Assembly (NCBI GenBank): GCA_009930125.1
Contig: RZYZ01000070.1
Location: 1-9,863 of the forward strand
Source of the DNA: Clostridia bacterium
GTDB lineage: Bacteria; Bacillota; Clostridia; Clostridiales; Clostridiaceae
Direction of reading: 5' to 3'
DNA: 9,863 nucleotides
This document shows, piece after piece, positions 1-5,670 of the stretch. How positions within the stretch are numbered: position 1 is the stretch's first letter; each line of letters opens with the position of its first letter. The position numbers and the translations under genes were made by a program. The notes under the pieces were generated by a model that was given only the letters and a program-made list of their open reading frames with translations, had not been told where the DNA came from and ran no database searches.

Positions 1-1
1 G

Positions 2-313
2 TATATCGCCAGCAAGCACGCCGTCACAGGCATGACCAAAAGCGCAGCGGTGGAGTATTCCGAAGCCGGAATCAACATCAACTCCATTGCGCCAGGAGCC
101 ATTCTGACACCCATGGTGGAAGGATCTTTCAAGCAGATCAATCCGGATAATCCGGAGGAGGCCCAGAAGGAATTCGCCAAGAGAAATCCGGCAAGAAGAC
201 TGGGACAGCCGGAAGAGGTAGCCAAGGTCGTCGCATTTCTGCTCTCAGATGATGCATCCTATGTCAACGGTCAGGTCATCGCCATCGATGGAGGACAGTC
301 GATACTCTACTAG
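2..313 (+). CDS. Short-chain dehydrogenase/reductase (SDR), C-terminal part; 5' end outside window
   Basis: NAD(P)-dependent oxidoreductase of the classical SDR family; the substrate cannot be told. The reading frame is open from the first base and runs to TAG at 311-313, so only the last 103 codons are present. The first residues read YIASK, the catalytic Tyr-x-x-x-Lys motif of the family (Tyr at 2-4, Lys at 14-16). They are followed by the usual SDR landmarks: an EYSEAGININSIAPG stretch, an ILTPM substrate-loop start, RRLGQPEEVAKVVAFLLSDDASYVNGQVIAIDGG, and a short tail ending in LY. The GlyGly near the end is typical of glucose-1-dehydrogenase/FabG-like members. The cofactor-binding TGxxxGxG motif and the active-site Ser would lie upstream of the window. 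A start at the internal ATG at 32 would cut off the catalytic Tyr/Lys and is not credible. Family assignment is firm; the specific enzyme is unknown. Confidence 0.93.
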   Translation, partial: YIASKHAVTGMTKSAAVEYSEAGININSIAPGAILTPMVEGSFKQINPDNPEEAQKEFAKRNPARRLGQPEEVAKVVAFLLSDDASYVNGQVIAIDGGQSILY

Positions 314-347
314 GACAGTGAGAAGTGAAAACTGAAAAAAGAAGATC

Positions 348-393
348 AGAGAAAGAAGGCCGGTTTCCATATGGAAGCCGACCTTCTTTCTCT
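348..393. terminator. Bidirectional transcription terminator between convergent genes
   Basis: A 21-bp stem (348-368 with 373-393) closes on an ATAT loop and contains one C-A mismatch and one G-U pair. It lies between the SDR stop (313) and the stop of the convergent lipoprotein gene (430). On the minus strand the stem is followed by a T-rich run (complement of the A-run at 335-340), so it fits a Rho-independent terminator best for the lipoprotein gene. The plus-strand tail is only weakly T-rich. Confidence 0.75.
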
Positions 394-427
394 TGTCTAT
401 ATACTTTCATAAATCAGGGGTCCTTCT

Positions 428-862
428 TTACCCCTGATATCCTGCAAAAGGTTCTCCGAGGATGTCTTCCAGTGCATGAAGAATGTCTTCATCCTCTCCT
501 ACATATAAGACGATGAGATTGTCTGTCTTGAAGAAATGCGGGTAGGAGACCCAGCTGATTTCCACGGAATCCTTACCATTGTGATACCCTGTGCCGCCTT
601 CATCGAGGAAGGAGGCATCTTTTTCCATACTGCTCCCGCTATCATAAAGATAAACAGTGATGTGTTCCGTTTCGTTCACAGTGAGCCATCTGCGCTCCCC
701 TTGAAGAATGTCCTTGTCCGTCTCTTCTGCAGTGACGCTGAAATCCATCTCTTCAAGCTGAGTCATGAAATCCACATAAGCATCTTCCGGGATTTCTTTC
801 GCGCAAGAAAGCATTGTGAGGGTCAGCATAAACAGGATGAGAATGGTTGCGGTTTTTTTCAT
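428..862 (-). CDS. Small secreted lipoprotein of unknown function (144 aa)
   Basis: A predicted lipoprotein anchored to the outer face of the cell membrane; no function can be assigned. Residues 1-19 form a lipoprotein signal peptide: MKK, then a hydrophobic core, then MLSC with Cys20 as the probable lipidated residue. The lipobox has Met at -3, which is slightly unusual. The mature part is acidic and has no membrane segment. Its later half reads like a compact alpha/beta domain, with VYLYDSGSSMEKDAS, VEISWVSYPHFFKTDNLIVLYVGED and ILHALEDILGEPFAGYQ. I recall similar short lipoproteins being common and uncharacterised in Firmicutes, but I could not check this. The start is supported by AAGGAGG about six bases upstream. 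A TATACT -10-like hexamer lies at 894-899 (minus strand), with no convincing -35. The gene is convergent with the SDR gene and divergent from the metal ATPase operon. A plus-strand open frame over the same bases is a shadow. Confidence 0.85.
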   Translation of the reverse strand: MKKTATILILFMLTLTMLSCAKEIPEDAYVDFMTQLEEMDFSVTAEETDKDILQGERRWLTVNETEHITVYLYDSGSSMEKDASFLDEGGTGYHNGKDSVEISWVSYPHFFKTDNLIVLYVGEDEDILHALEDILGEPFAGYQG

Positions 863-973
863 AGGAACCTCCTTGAGATGCTGTTTTTTCTATAGTATAG
901 GGCATCAAAAAGCGTCTGGGGTATCAATAACGTAACAGAAAAAGCAATCTGTCTGCGGAAAATACCAGGGAAC

Positions 974-1022
974 TTGATGCACATCAAGGAGAGTTTCTTT
1001 CTTTCCTTCTACAATAGAGACA
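974..1022 (+). promoter_or_regulatory. FNR-type class II activator promoter of the metal ATPase gene
   Basis: TTGAT-GCAC-ATCAA at 974-987 is a perfect match to the FNR consensus TTGATNNNNATCAA and extends by one more pair (C973, G988). A -10 hexamer TACAAT lies at 1010-1015, predicting a start near 1022. The box is then centred at -41.5, the class II position where a Crp/Fnr activator contacts RNA polymerase directly. The sequence at the -35 position (987-992, AGGAGA) does not resemble TTGACA, as expected for an activator-dependent promoter. A matching arrangement with the same spacing lies at 2942-2983. The likely binder is the Crp/Fnr protein encoded at 3302-4012. Box and -10 are seen directly; binding is inferred. 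Confidence 0.85.
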
Positions 1023-1054
1023 AGAAAGAAAAAAGACATGGGAGGAAAAAAGAG

Positions 1055-2968
1055 ATGAGAATCATCATGAAATACAAAAATCAGATTACAGCACTTTCCT
1101 TTATCCTGATCCTGACAGGGATCCTTGCAGGAAATGCGGGCATGGAGGCAGCAAGAAATATTGCGCTGATCACCGCAACGGTTATTGCGAGCATACCCAT
1201 CGGCATGAAGGCGTTTCAGAGCCTTAGAATGAAAGCCTTCAGTATTGAGCTATTGGTCATCATCGCTGTGGTGGGGGCACTCTACATACAGGAATACATG
1301 GAATCCTCCGTGGTCACCTTCCTGTTTCTCTTCGGCGCCTACCTGGAAGCCAGAACACTGGAGAAGACGAGGTCTTCCCTGAAGAATCTTCTGGATATGG
1401 CCCCCCAGGAAGCCATGGTCGTGAGAGACGGAGAGAGTATGCTCGTATCTGTTGATGATATTGAAGAAGGGGAGACCCTTCTCATCAGGTCCGGAGGAAA
1501 AGTGGCCGTGGACGGAACCATTCTCTCCGGAGAAGCATCCTTCAATGAAGCCGCCATCACCGGAGAATCGGTTCCTGTCACCAAGGGAAAAGGAGAGAAA
1601 CTCTTCAGCGGTAGTTTACTTGATCATGGATACGTGGAAATGATTGCAGAAAAAGTAGGGGAGGACACCACATTCTCCAAGATCATCGAGCTGGTGGAAG
1701 AAGCCCAGGAAGCCAAGTCGAAAGCGGCCAGATTCCTGGATAAGTTTGCACAGATCTATACACCGGGCGTGGTGGTGCTTTCCGTGCTTGTGTATTTACT
1801 CACCCGGAACCTTCATATCGCCATCACCTTCCTGGTGGTCGCCTGTCCCGGCGCACTGGTCATCGGGGCACCTGTATCCAATGTGGCAGGAATCGGCAAC
1901 GGCGCCAAGAACGGTGTCCTGGTGAAGGGCGGAGAAGTCATGGACAGACTTTCCAAAGTGGATACACTGGTCTTTGACAAGACGGGCACACTCACCAAAG
2001 GAAAGCCCGAAGTATCCGGTATCCGGACCTTCCATGGCATGGGTGAAGACGAACTTCTGGAACTGACAGCCTCCATTGAAAGCGCATCAGAACATCATCT
2101 GGGCCAGACCATCGTGAAGGAAGCTCTGAAACGGAACATCGAGATTCACGGAGACCTGGAGAACCTTCTGGTGGAGAAAGGAAGGGGAATTTCCGCAAAG
2201 CTTAAGGAGAAGAACATCATTGCAGGAAACAGAAAGCTTATGGCGCAGCATGACATCGTGATAGACCGTGACGTGGAAGAAGAGGCTCTGCGAGGCGAAA
2301 AGCAGGGGAACACCGTGGTCTTCGCTTCAGTGGACGGAAGGGTCAGAGGGCTCTTCTTCATCAAAGACCAGATCAGAGAAGATGCCTTCTCCTCCCTGAA
2401 GGAGCTGAGAGCATCCGGCATCAGGCAGATCATCATGCTCACTGGAGACAACCGCCACACAGCGGAGCTGGTGGCGAAGGAGCTGGAACTGGATGCCTAC
2501 CATGCGGAGCTTCTGCCCAAGGACAAGCTGGATTTTGTGGAGAAACTGAAGAAGGAAGGAAATGTGGTTCTCATGGCAGGAGACGGCATCAATGATGCAC
2601 CAGCCATTGCCACGGCGGATATCGGACTGGCCATGGGAGATGGTGGCACAGATGTGGCCCTTGAAACGGCAGATCTGGTGCTTCTGGGGGATAACTTCAG
2701 GCAGCTGACCCATGCCTACAGTCTGGCCAAGGCCACGGTCAGAAACATGAAGCAGAACATCTGGTTTGCGGTAGGTGTGGTGGCACTCTTATTGGCTGGG
2801 GTACTATTTGGCAGAATTCATCTGGCCGAAGGCATGTTCATTCATGAAGCCAGCGTCATTCTGGTGATCGTGAATGCCATGAGACTGGTGAAATACAGAA
2901 GGAAGAATCTCACAGTAGAAAGTGAAAAGAATATGGAAAACTTGATGGATATCAAGGTATCCTCGTAG
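1055..2968 (+). CDS. P1B-type heavy-metal-translocating ATPase (637 aa), CPG subtype, no HMA domain
   Basis: An ATP-driven membrane pump, probably exporting a transition or heavy metal ion. All catalytic signatures are present: TGES at residues 169-172 (actuator), the phosphorylated Asp308 in DKTGTLT, MLTGDN, and GDGIND at 509-514. About eight hydrophobic segments can be seen. The metal-site segment reads A-CPG-ALVIG, with Cys264-Pro265-Gly266, where Zn/Cd/Cu pumps have CPC and CoaT-type pumps have SPC. The last helix carries HEAS (His597, Glu598). The conserved nucleotide-binding HP dipeptide reads HH (SEHHLG, residues 347-348). There is no N-terminal HMA domain or Cys/His-rich tail; a free HMA protein is encoded 50 bp downstream. 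Start: ATG 1055 has GGAGGA eight bases upstream. A longer frame from TTG 974 would begin inside the FNR box and before the predicted transcription start, so it is rejected. The transported metal is uncertain; Zn, Cd, Mn, Fe or Cu are all possible. Confidence 0.93.
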   Translation: MRIIMKYKNQITALSFILILTGILAGNAGMEAARNIALITATVIASIPIGMKAFQSLRMKAFSIELLVIIAVVGALYIQEYMESSVVTFLFLFGAYLEARTLEKTRSSLKNLLDMAPQEAMVVRDGESMLVSVDDIEEGETLLIRSGGKVAVDGTILSGEASFNEAAITGESVPVTKGKGEKLFSGSLLDHGYVEMIAEKVGEDTTFSKIIELVEEAQEAKSKAARFLDKFAQIYTPGVVVLSVLVYLLTRNLHIAITFLVVACPGALVIGAPVSNVAGIGNGAKNGVLVKGGEVMDRLSKVDTLVFDKTGTLTKGKPEVSGIRTFHGMGEDELLELTASIESASEHHLGQTIVKEALKRNIEIHGDLENLLVEKGRGISAKLKEKNIIAGNRKLMAQHDIVIDRDVEEEALRGEKQGNTVVFASVDGRVRGLFFIKDQIREDAFSSLKELRASGIRQIIMLTGDNRHTAELVAKELELDAYHAELLPKDKLDFVEKLKKEGNVVLMAGDGINDAPAIATADIGLAMGDGGTDVALETADLVLLGDNFRQLTHAYSLAKATVRNMKQNIWFAVGVVALLLAGVLFGRIHLAEGMFIHEASVILVIVNAMRLVKYRRKNLTVESEKNMENLMDIKVSS

Positions 2969-2990
2969 AATACAGGATATGATGAAGACA
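2942..2990 (+). promoter_or_regulatory. Second FNR-type class II promoter, inside the 3' end of the ATPase gene, driving the HMA gene and regulator
   Basis: TTGAT-GGAT-ATCAA at 2942-2955 is again a perfect FNR box, extended to CTTGATNNNNATCAAG at 2941-2956 exactly like the box at 973-988. It sits in the last codons of the ATPase gene (residues LMDIK), before the TAG at 2966-2968. A -10 hexamer TATGAT lies at 2978-2983, 36 bp from the box start as in the first promoter. The predicted start is about 2990 and the box is centred at -41.5. The -35 position (2955-2960, AGGTAT) is not consensus. The promoter would give a 29-nt leader in front of the HMA gene and would also express the Crp/Fnr gene, implying autoregulation. 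Function is inferred from geometry. Confidence 0.8.
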
Positions 2991-3018
2991 ATAAAGATAT
3001 AAAATGGAGGAATCGAAC

Positions 3019-3237
3019 ATGAAAAAACTAGTGATGCAGCTGGAACAGCTGACCTGCCCGACCTGTGTGAAGAAGATTGAAACGGTGCTGGAAAAGACGG
3101 AAGGGGTGGAAACTTCCACGGTGCTTTTCAACTCCAGCAAGGTGAAAATCAGTTATAATGAAGAAGAAGTTACACCAAAGGAACTAAACCGTAAAATCAT
3201 GAATCTGGGATATGATGTACTCAGTATGAAGGAATAG
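3019..3237 (+). CDS. Free-standing HMA-domain metal-binding protein (72 aa), CopZ-like fold
   Basis: A small cytoplasmic heavy-metal-associated domain protein, likely to carry or buffer metal for the ATPase encoded just upstream, which lacks its own HMA domain. Residues 10-16 read QLTCPTC, a variant of the GMTCxxC metal site with Cys13 and Cys16. The rest follows the ferredoxin-like HMA pattern: VKKIETVLEKTEGVETSTVLFNSSKVKISYN, then TPKELNRKIMNLGYDVLSMKE. The Met before TC in the copper chaperones is Leu here, and CPTC replaces CxxC types such as CGHC or CANC, so copper specificity should not be assumed. The start at 3019 is chosen because GGAGG lies eight bases upstream at 3006-3010; the in-frame ATG at 3004 overlaps that ribosome binding site. 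The gene follows the ATPase by 50 bp and has its own candidate FNR-type promoter. It probably forms an operon with the regulator gene 64 bp downstream. Confidence 0.9.
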   Translation: MKKLVMQLEQLTCPTCVKKIETVLEKTEGVETSTVLFNSSKVKISYNEEEVTPKELNRKIMNLGYDVLSMKE

Positions 3238-3251
3238 CATGAAAAGATATC

Positions 3252-3269
3252 ACATAATAAAGATTATGT
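3252..3269. repeat. Perfect 7-bp inverted repeat with 4-nt spacer between the HMA and regulator genes
   Basis: ACATAAT (3252-3258), spacer AAAG, ATTATGT (3263-3269). The arm-to-arm geometry (4-nt centre) is that of a Crp/Fnr site, but the half-site is ATAAT rather than TTGAT. It lies 33 bp before the regulator start. It could be a degenerate or different operator, a weak mRNA hairpin, or chance in AT-rich DNA; I cannot decide. Confidence 0.35.
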
Positions 3270-3301
3270 AAAAAGAAATGAAGCGGATGAGGAGGAGAGA
3301 A

Positions 3302-4012
3302 ATGGAAAAAGAAGGAAACAGAAAAACCTGCAGTGCCCATGGAGAGATGAGTCATGACCACTGCATCTCTCTGGTCCCCATCTTTAATCACCTGACGGAA
3401 GAACAGATGGTGGAAATATCAGCGCTGACCCATACTGTGCAGTTCAGAAAGGGTGAAACCATCTACAGGGCCCAGGAACCATCCAATGCGCTCTACATCG
3501 TGAGCAGGGGGAAGGTGAAGATCTACAGAATATCCGATTCCGGCAAGGACCAGATTCAGAGAATCCTGACGCCGGGTGAATTCACCGGAGAGCTGGCACT
3601 CTTTAATGAAGACCTTCATGATGCCTATGCGGAAGCGATGGAGGATGTACAGATCTGCATGGTGAAAAGAGAAGACATGTCAGAGCTTCTTCTGAAATAT
3701 CCCACCATCGCTATGAAGGTGCTAAGCGAGTTCTCCAGGAGACTGGAAGCTTCAGAGAAGCAGTCCACAAGAATCGCCACGGAAAAAGTGGAAACAAGAA
3801 TTGCCATGTATATAGCAGAAACTCTGGACCGATATGGAGAAGAGGGCATCGTCGAGATTCCCATGAAGCGAAAGGATCTGGCCTCTCATCTGGGCACTAC
3901 GCCCGAAACCATCAGCAGAAAGCTTCTGGAGCTGGAGGAAGCAAAGATCATCGAGCAGCTTCCGGGAAATAGGATCCATGTACTGGACCTGGATGCGCTT
4001 CTACTGGTCTAG
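3302..4012 (+). CDS. Crp/Fnr-family transcriptional regulator, Flp-like (236 aa), with Cys/His-rich N-terminus
   Basis: A cytoplasmic DNA-binding activator, likely controlling the two FNR boxes in this window. A cNMP-binding-type beta-barrel occupies roughly residues 25-125 (VPIFNHL, FRKGETIYRAQEPSNALYIVSRGKVKIYR, LTPGEFTGELALF), followed by a long dimerisation helix and a winged helix-turn-helix around 185-225. The recognition helix TTPETISRKL has Glu202, Ser205 and Arg206, the E-x-x-S-R pattern by which E. coli FNR reads TTGAT. The N-terminus holds Cys10, His13, His18, His20 and Cys21; Cys119 is the only other cysteine. The FNR [4Fe-4S] pattern of clustered N-terminal Cys is absent, so the signal may be a metal ion or thiol redox state rather than a classical oxygen-labile cluster. 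ATG 3302 is chosen over 3278 because AGGAGG lies six bases upstream. The gene is probably cotranscribed with the HMA gene. It resembles lactic-acid-bacterial Flp proteins from memory. Confidence 0.93.
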   Translation: MEKEGNRKTCSAHGEMSHDHCISLVPIFNHLTEEQMVEISALTHTVQFRKGETIYRAQEPSNALYIVSRGKVKIYRISDSGKDQIQRILTPGEFTGELALFNEDLHDAYAEAMEDVQICMVKREDMSELLLKYPTIAMKVLSEFSRRLEASEKQSTRIATEKVETRIAMYIAETLDRYGEEGIVEIPMKRKDLASHLGTTPETISRKLLELEEAKIIEQLPGNRIHVLDLDALLLV

Positions 4013-4055
4013 TGTTACCCCTATGCATACACTTGTATGGCCTGGAGAAATGAAG

Positions 4056-4104
4056 AATCACCTGGAGGAAGTTATTTTCCGAAATGGTGATTTTTCTTCT
4101 GTTT
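4056..4104 (+). terminator. Probable terminator after the Crp/Fnr gene
   Basis: AATCACC (4056-4062) pairs with GGTGATT (4086-4092), enclosing a smaller GGAA/TTCC hairpin (4067-4070 with 4077-4080), and runs into a T-rich stretch to about 4104. An outer GAAGA/TCTTC pairing can extend the stem across a bulge. It lies 44 bp after the regulator stop and before the next promoter, so it plausibly closes the metal operon. The stem is interrupted, hence moderate confidence. Confidence 0.5.
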
Positions 4105-4139
4105 CAGGGCATTTTCCCTAGAAGAGATGGAAGAACCTC

Positions 4140-4155
4140 TGCTATAATGGGAGTA
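4140..4155 (+). promoter_or_regulatory. Extended -10 promoter for the cysteine desulfidase-like gene
   Basis: TGC-TATAAT at 4140-4148 is a perfect extended -10 (TGNTATAAT), predicting a start near 4155. No TTGACA-like -35 is seen at the proper distance, which is common for extended -10 promoters. No FNR box lies upstream, so this gene does not appear to share the control of the metal genes. Confidence 0.7.
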
Positions 4156-4164
4156 GAAAACAGG

Positions 4165-4201
4165 GTATGGAAACATACAGGTGGGAAGAGGAAACTCTTC
4201 C
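4165..4201 (+). promoter_or_regulatory. Leader RNA with two tandem GAAA-tetraloop hairpins
   Basis: In the predicted leader (about 4155-4240) there are two perfect hairpins: GTATG-GAAA-CATAC at 4165-4178 (5-bp stem) and GGAAGAG-GAAA-CTCTTCC at 4184-4201 (7-bp stem), five bases apart. Both are capped by the same GNRA-type tetraloop. They are followed by two similar purine-rich blocks, TAATCAGGGG (4205-4214) and TAATCGGGGG (4224-4233); the second is the likely ribosome binding site. The arrangement could be a cis-acting RNA or an mRNA stabiliser. I do not recognise it as a known riboswitch class. Confidence 0.5.
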
Positions 4202-4240
4202 GCGTAATCAGGGGAAATGAGTATAATCGGGGGTAAATTT

Positions 4241-5527
4241 ATGTTGGGAAAAGCGTTTCTGGAAGTACTGGATCGGGAACTTGTCATTGCGCTGGGCTGC
4301 ACAGAGCCCATTGCCATCGCCTATGCTTCGGCCATGGCCACGAAGCATCTGAAAGGAGACCTACTTGCACTGGAAGTCTATGCCAGCGGAAACATCATCA
4401 AAAATGCCATGGGGGTGCATATTCCAGGCACCGGTAAGACTGGCATGAATCTGGCCGCAGCACTGGGATCTCTCAGCGATGCAGACAAGAATCTGGAAGT
4501 GCTCTGCGGTATCAAAGAAGAGGATATCGAGAAAGCGCAGGAGATGATCGAAGAAGGCAGGATCAGCATCAGAAAATCTGATCATCCGAAGAAGCTCTAT
4601 ATTGAAGTCATTGCGAAGTCGGAAGCCTCCTCTTCCAGAGTGGTCATCGAAGACCGTCATACGAACATCACAAGGATTGAAACAGACAGTAAAGTTTTCT
4701 TCAGTGTGGAGAACAAAATCGATGAGCTTCCTGTGAATGATACCAGCTTCATGAGCATGGAGAGTATCTGGGCATTCGTGGAGAATGTGGATGTGTTGAA
4801 GCTTTCGAAAGTGGAGGAAACCATCAAGGTCAACAAACGCATAGGGGAGGAAGGGATTCTTCATGAATACGGACTCAAAGTGGGAAAGACCATCTATGAA
4901 TCCATGGAAAAGGGACATCAGGTCATGGACCCGACAAACTATGCCATGGCACTGACAGCAGCGGGCTCTGATGCCAGAATGGCAGGCTCCTCCTTCAGCG
5001 TCATGAGTAATTCAGGCAGCGGCAATCAGGGCATCACAGCAACCCTGCCGGTCATCGCCTACTGGGAAAAGCTTGGATTATCCCACGCGGAGCTTCTGCG
5101 GGCAGTTACTTTAAGTCATCTGGTGACCATCTACATCAAGACCAAGTTCGGCAGGCTTTCCGCTCTCTGCGGAGCAACCATAGCAGCCACGGGAGCAAGC
5201 TGTGGCATCACCTATCTTCAGGGAGGAAAGAAAGAAGCGATCTATGCATCGGTTCAGAACATGCTGGGCAATGTCACAGGTATGCTCTGCGATGGAGCAA
5301 AGGGAGGATGTGCGCTGAAGGTAGCCACCTGCACCAGTGCAGCATGTCTTTCATCCTCACTGGCTTTAAACGGCATCGCCATCGGTAGCCATGATGGCAT
5401 CATTGATCAGAATCCGGAGAAGACCATAGAGAATCTCTGTCTGCTCAGCATGGAAGGCGGCTTGGAGTCAGACCGGATCATTCTGGACATCATGCTGGAG
5501 AAGGAAAACAAGCTCATGAACAACTGA
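4241..5527 (+). CDS. cyuA: UPF0597 / L-cysteine desulfidase-like protein (serine dehydratase alpha-chain fold, 428 aa)
   Basis: A cytoplasmic enzyme, likely breaking L-cysteine into pyruvate, ammonia and sulfide with a [4Fe-4S] cluster, as shown for M. jannaschii CyuA and its E. coli homologue YhaM/CyuA. The N-terminal signature ELVIALGCTEPIAIAYA and VYASGNIIKNAMGVHIPGTG are hallmarks of the family. Cysteines in conserved blocks are Cys20 (GCTEP), Cys310 (LCGATIAATG), Cys321 (ASCGITYLQGG), Cys350 and Cys357 (LCDGAKGGC) and Cys364. The 40-residue spacing of Cys310 to Cys350 suggests these, with Cys20, as the cluster ligands. Length is normal for the family. ATG 4241 is preferred over in-frame ATG 4217: it matches the usual N-terminus, and a GGGGGT block lies six bases upstream, while the block before 4217 is too close. 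It has its own promoter and terminator and looks monocistronic. The symbol reflects family membership; activity on cysteine rather than another amino acid is inferred. Confidence 0.87.
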   Translation: MLGKAFLEVLDRELVIALGCTEPIAIAYASAMATKHLKGDLLALEVYASGNIIKNAMGVHIPGTGKTGMNLAAALGSLSDADKNLEVLCGIKEEDIEKAQEMIEEGRISIRKSDHPKKLYIEVIAKSEASSSRVVIEDRHTNITRIETDSKVFFSVENKIDELPVNDTSFMSMESIWAFVENVDVLKLSKVEETIKVNKRIGEEGILHEYGLKVGKTIYESMEKGHQVMDPTNYAMALTAAGSDARMAGSSFSVMSNSGSGNQGITATLPVIAYWEKLGLSHAELLRAVTLSHLVTIYIKTKFGRLSALCGATIAATGASCGITYLQGGKKEAIYASVQNMLGNVTGMLCDGAKGGCALKVATCTSAACLSSSLALNGIAIGSHDGIIDQNPEKTIENLCLLSMEGGLESDRIILDIMLEKENKLMNN

Positions 5528-5541
5528 TTTTATCGAAGACC

Positions 5542-5572
5542 AGATCTGCATCGCAGATCTTTTTTTCTTTTT
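5542..5572 (+). terminator. Rho-independent terminator of the cysteine desulfidase-like gene
   Basis: A perfect 8-bp stem AGATCTGC (5542-5549) / GCAGATCT (5553-5560) with an ATC loop, followed by TTTTTT-C-TTTTT (5561-5572). It starts 14 bp after the stop codon. Confidence 0.93.
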
Positions 5573-5592
5573 GAAGAAAAAGGCTTCGAACT

Positions 5593-5628
5593 CCCTTGAT
5601 TTCAGATCATCAGGTTCTGAGTCAAGGG
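5593..5628. repeat. Imperfect hairpin/dyad in the gene-free stretch 5573-5810
   Basis: CCCTTGA (5593-5599) pairs with TCAAGGG (5622-5628) and TCAGA (5602-5606) with TCTGA (5616-5620). This gives 12 base pairs with a small internal loop and a 9-nt terminal loop. There is no T-tract right after it on the plus strand; on the minus strand a short T-run follows about 12 bases later. It may be part of an untranslated RNA, a weak minus-strand terminator, or a protein-binding dyad. The surrounding 240 bases hold no gene that I can support. Confidence 0.5.
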
Positions 5629-5670
5629 TGTGCATACAGTCCTTCATGATGGCATTAATTGGTATATCGT

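Noticed and set aside
536..895. 119-codon plus-strand open frame opposite the lipoprotein gene
   Set aside because: The minus-strand frame has a signal peptide, a lipidation Cys and a strong ribosome binding site, while the plus frame has none.
914..927. ATCAA half-site at 923-927 near the divergent lipoprotein promoter
   Set aside because: The partner half-site (GTCTG) does not resemble TTGAT, so it is a lone half-site expected by chance.
4026..4039. Inverted repeat CATAC-ACTT-GTATG just after the regulator stop codon
   Set aside because: Only five pairs, no T-tail and no match to the FNR half-site; too short to call as operator or terminator.
4361..4918. 185-codon minus-strand open frame inside the cysteine desulfidase-like gene
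   Set aside because: Antisense shadow of a strongly conserved family; His- and Phe-rich composition unlike a real protein here.
5403..5416. TTGATCAGAATCCG, a partial FNR-like site
   Set aside because: Second half-site matches only three of five positions and it is deep inside a coding region with no promoter downstream.
5500..5647. Possible small minus-strand coding sequence starting at the ATG complement of 5645-5647
   Set aside because: It would run through a terminator and into the end of the cysteine desulfidase-like gene on the opposite strand, with a Lys/Phe-rich run from the T-tract; no ribosome binding site or recognisable family.
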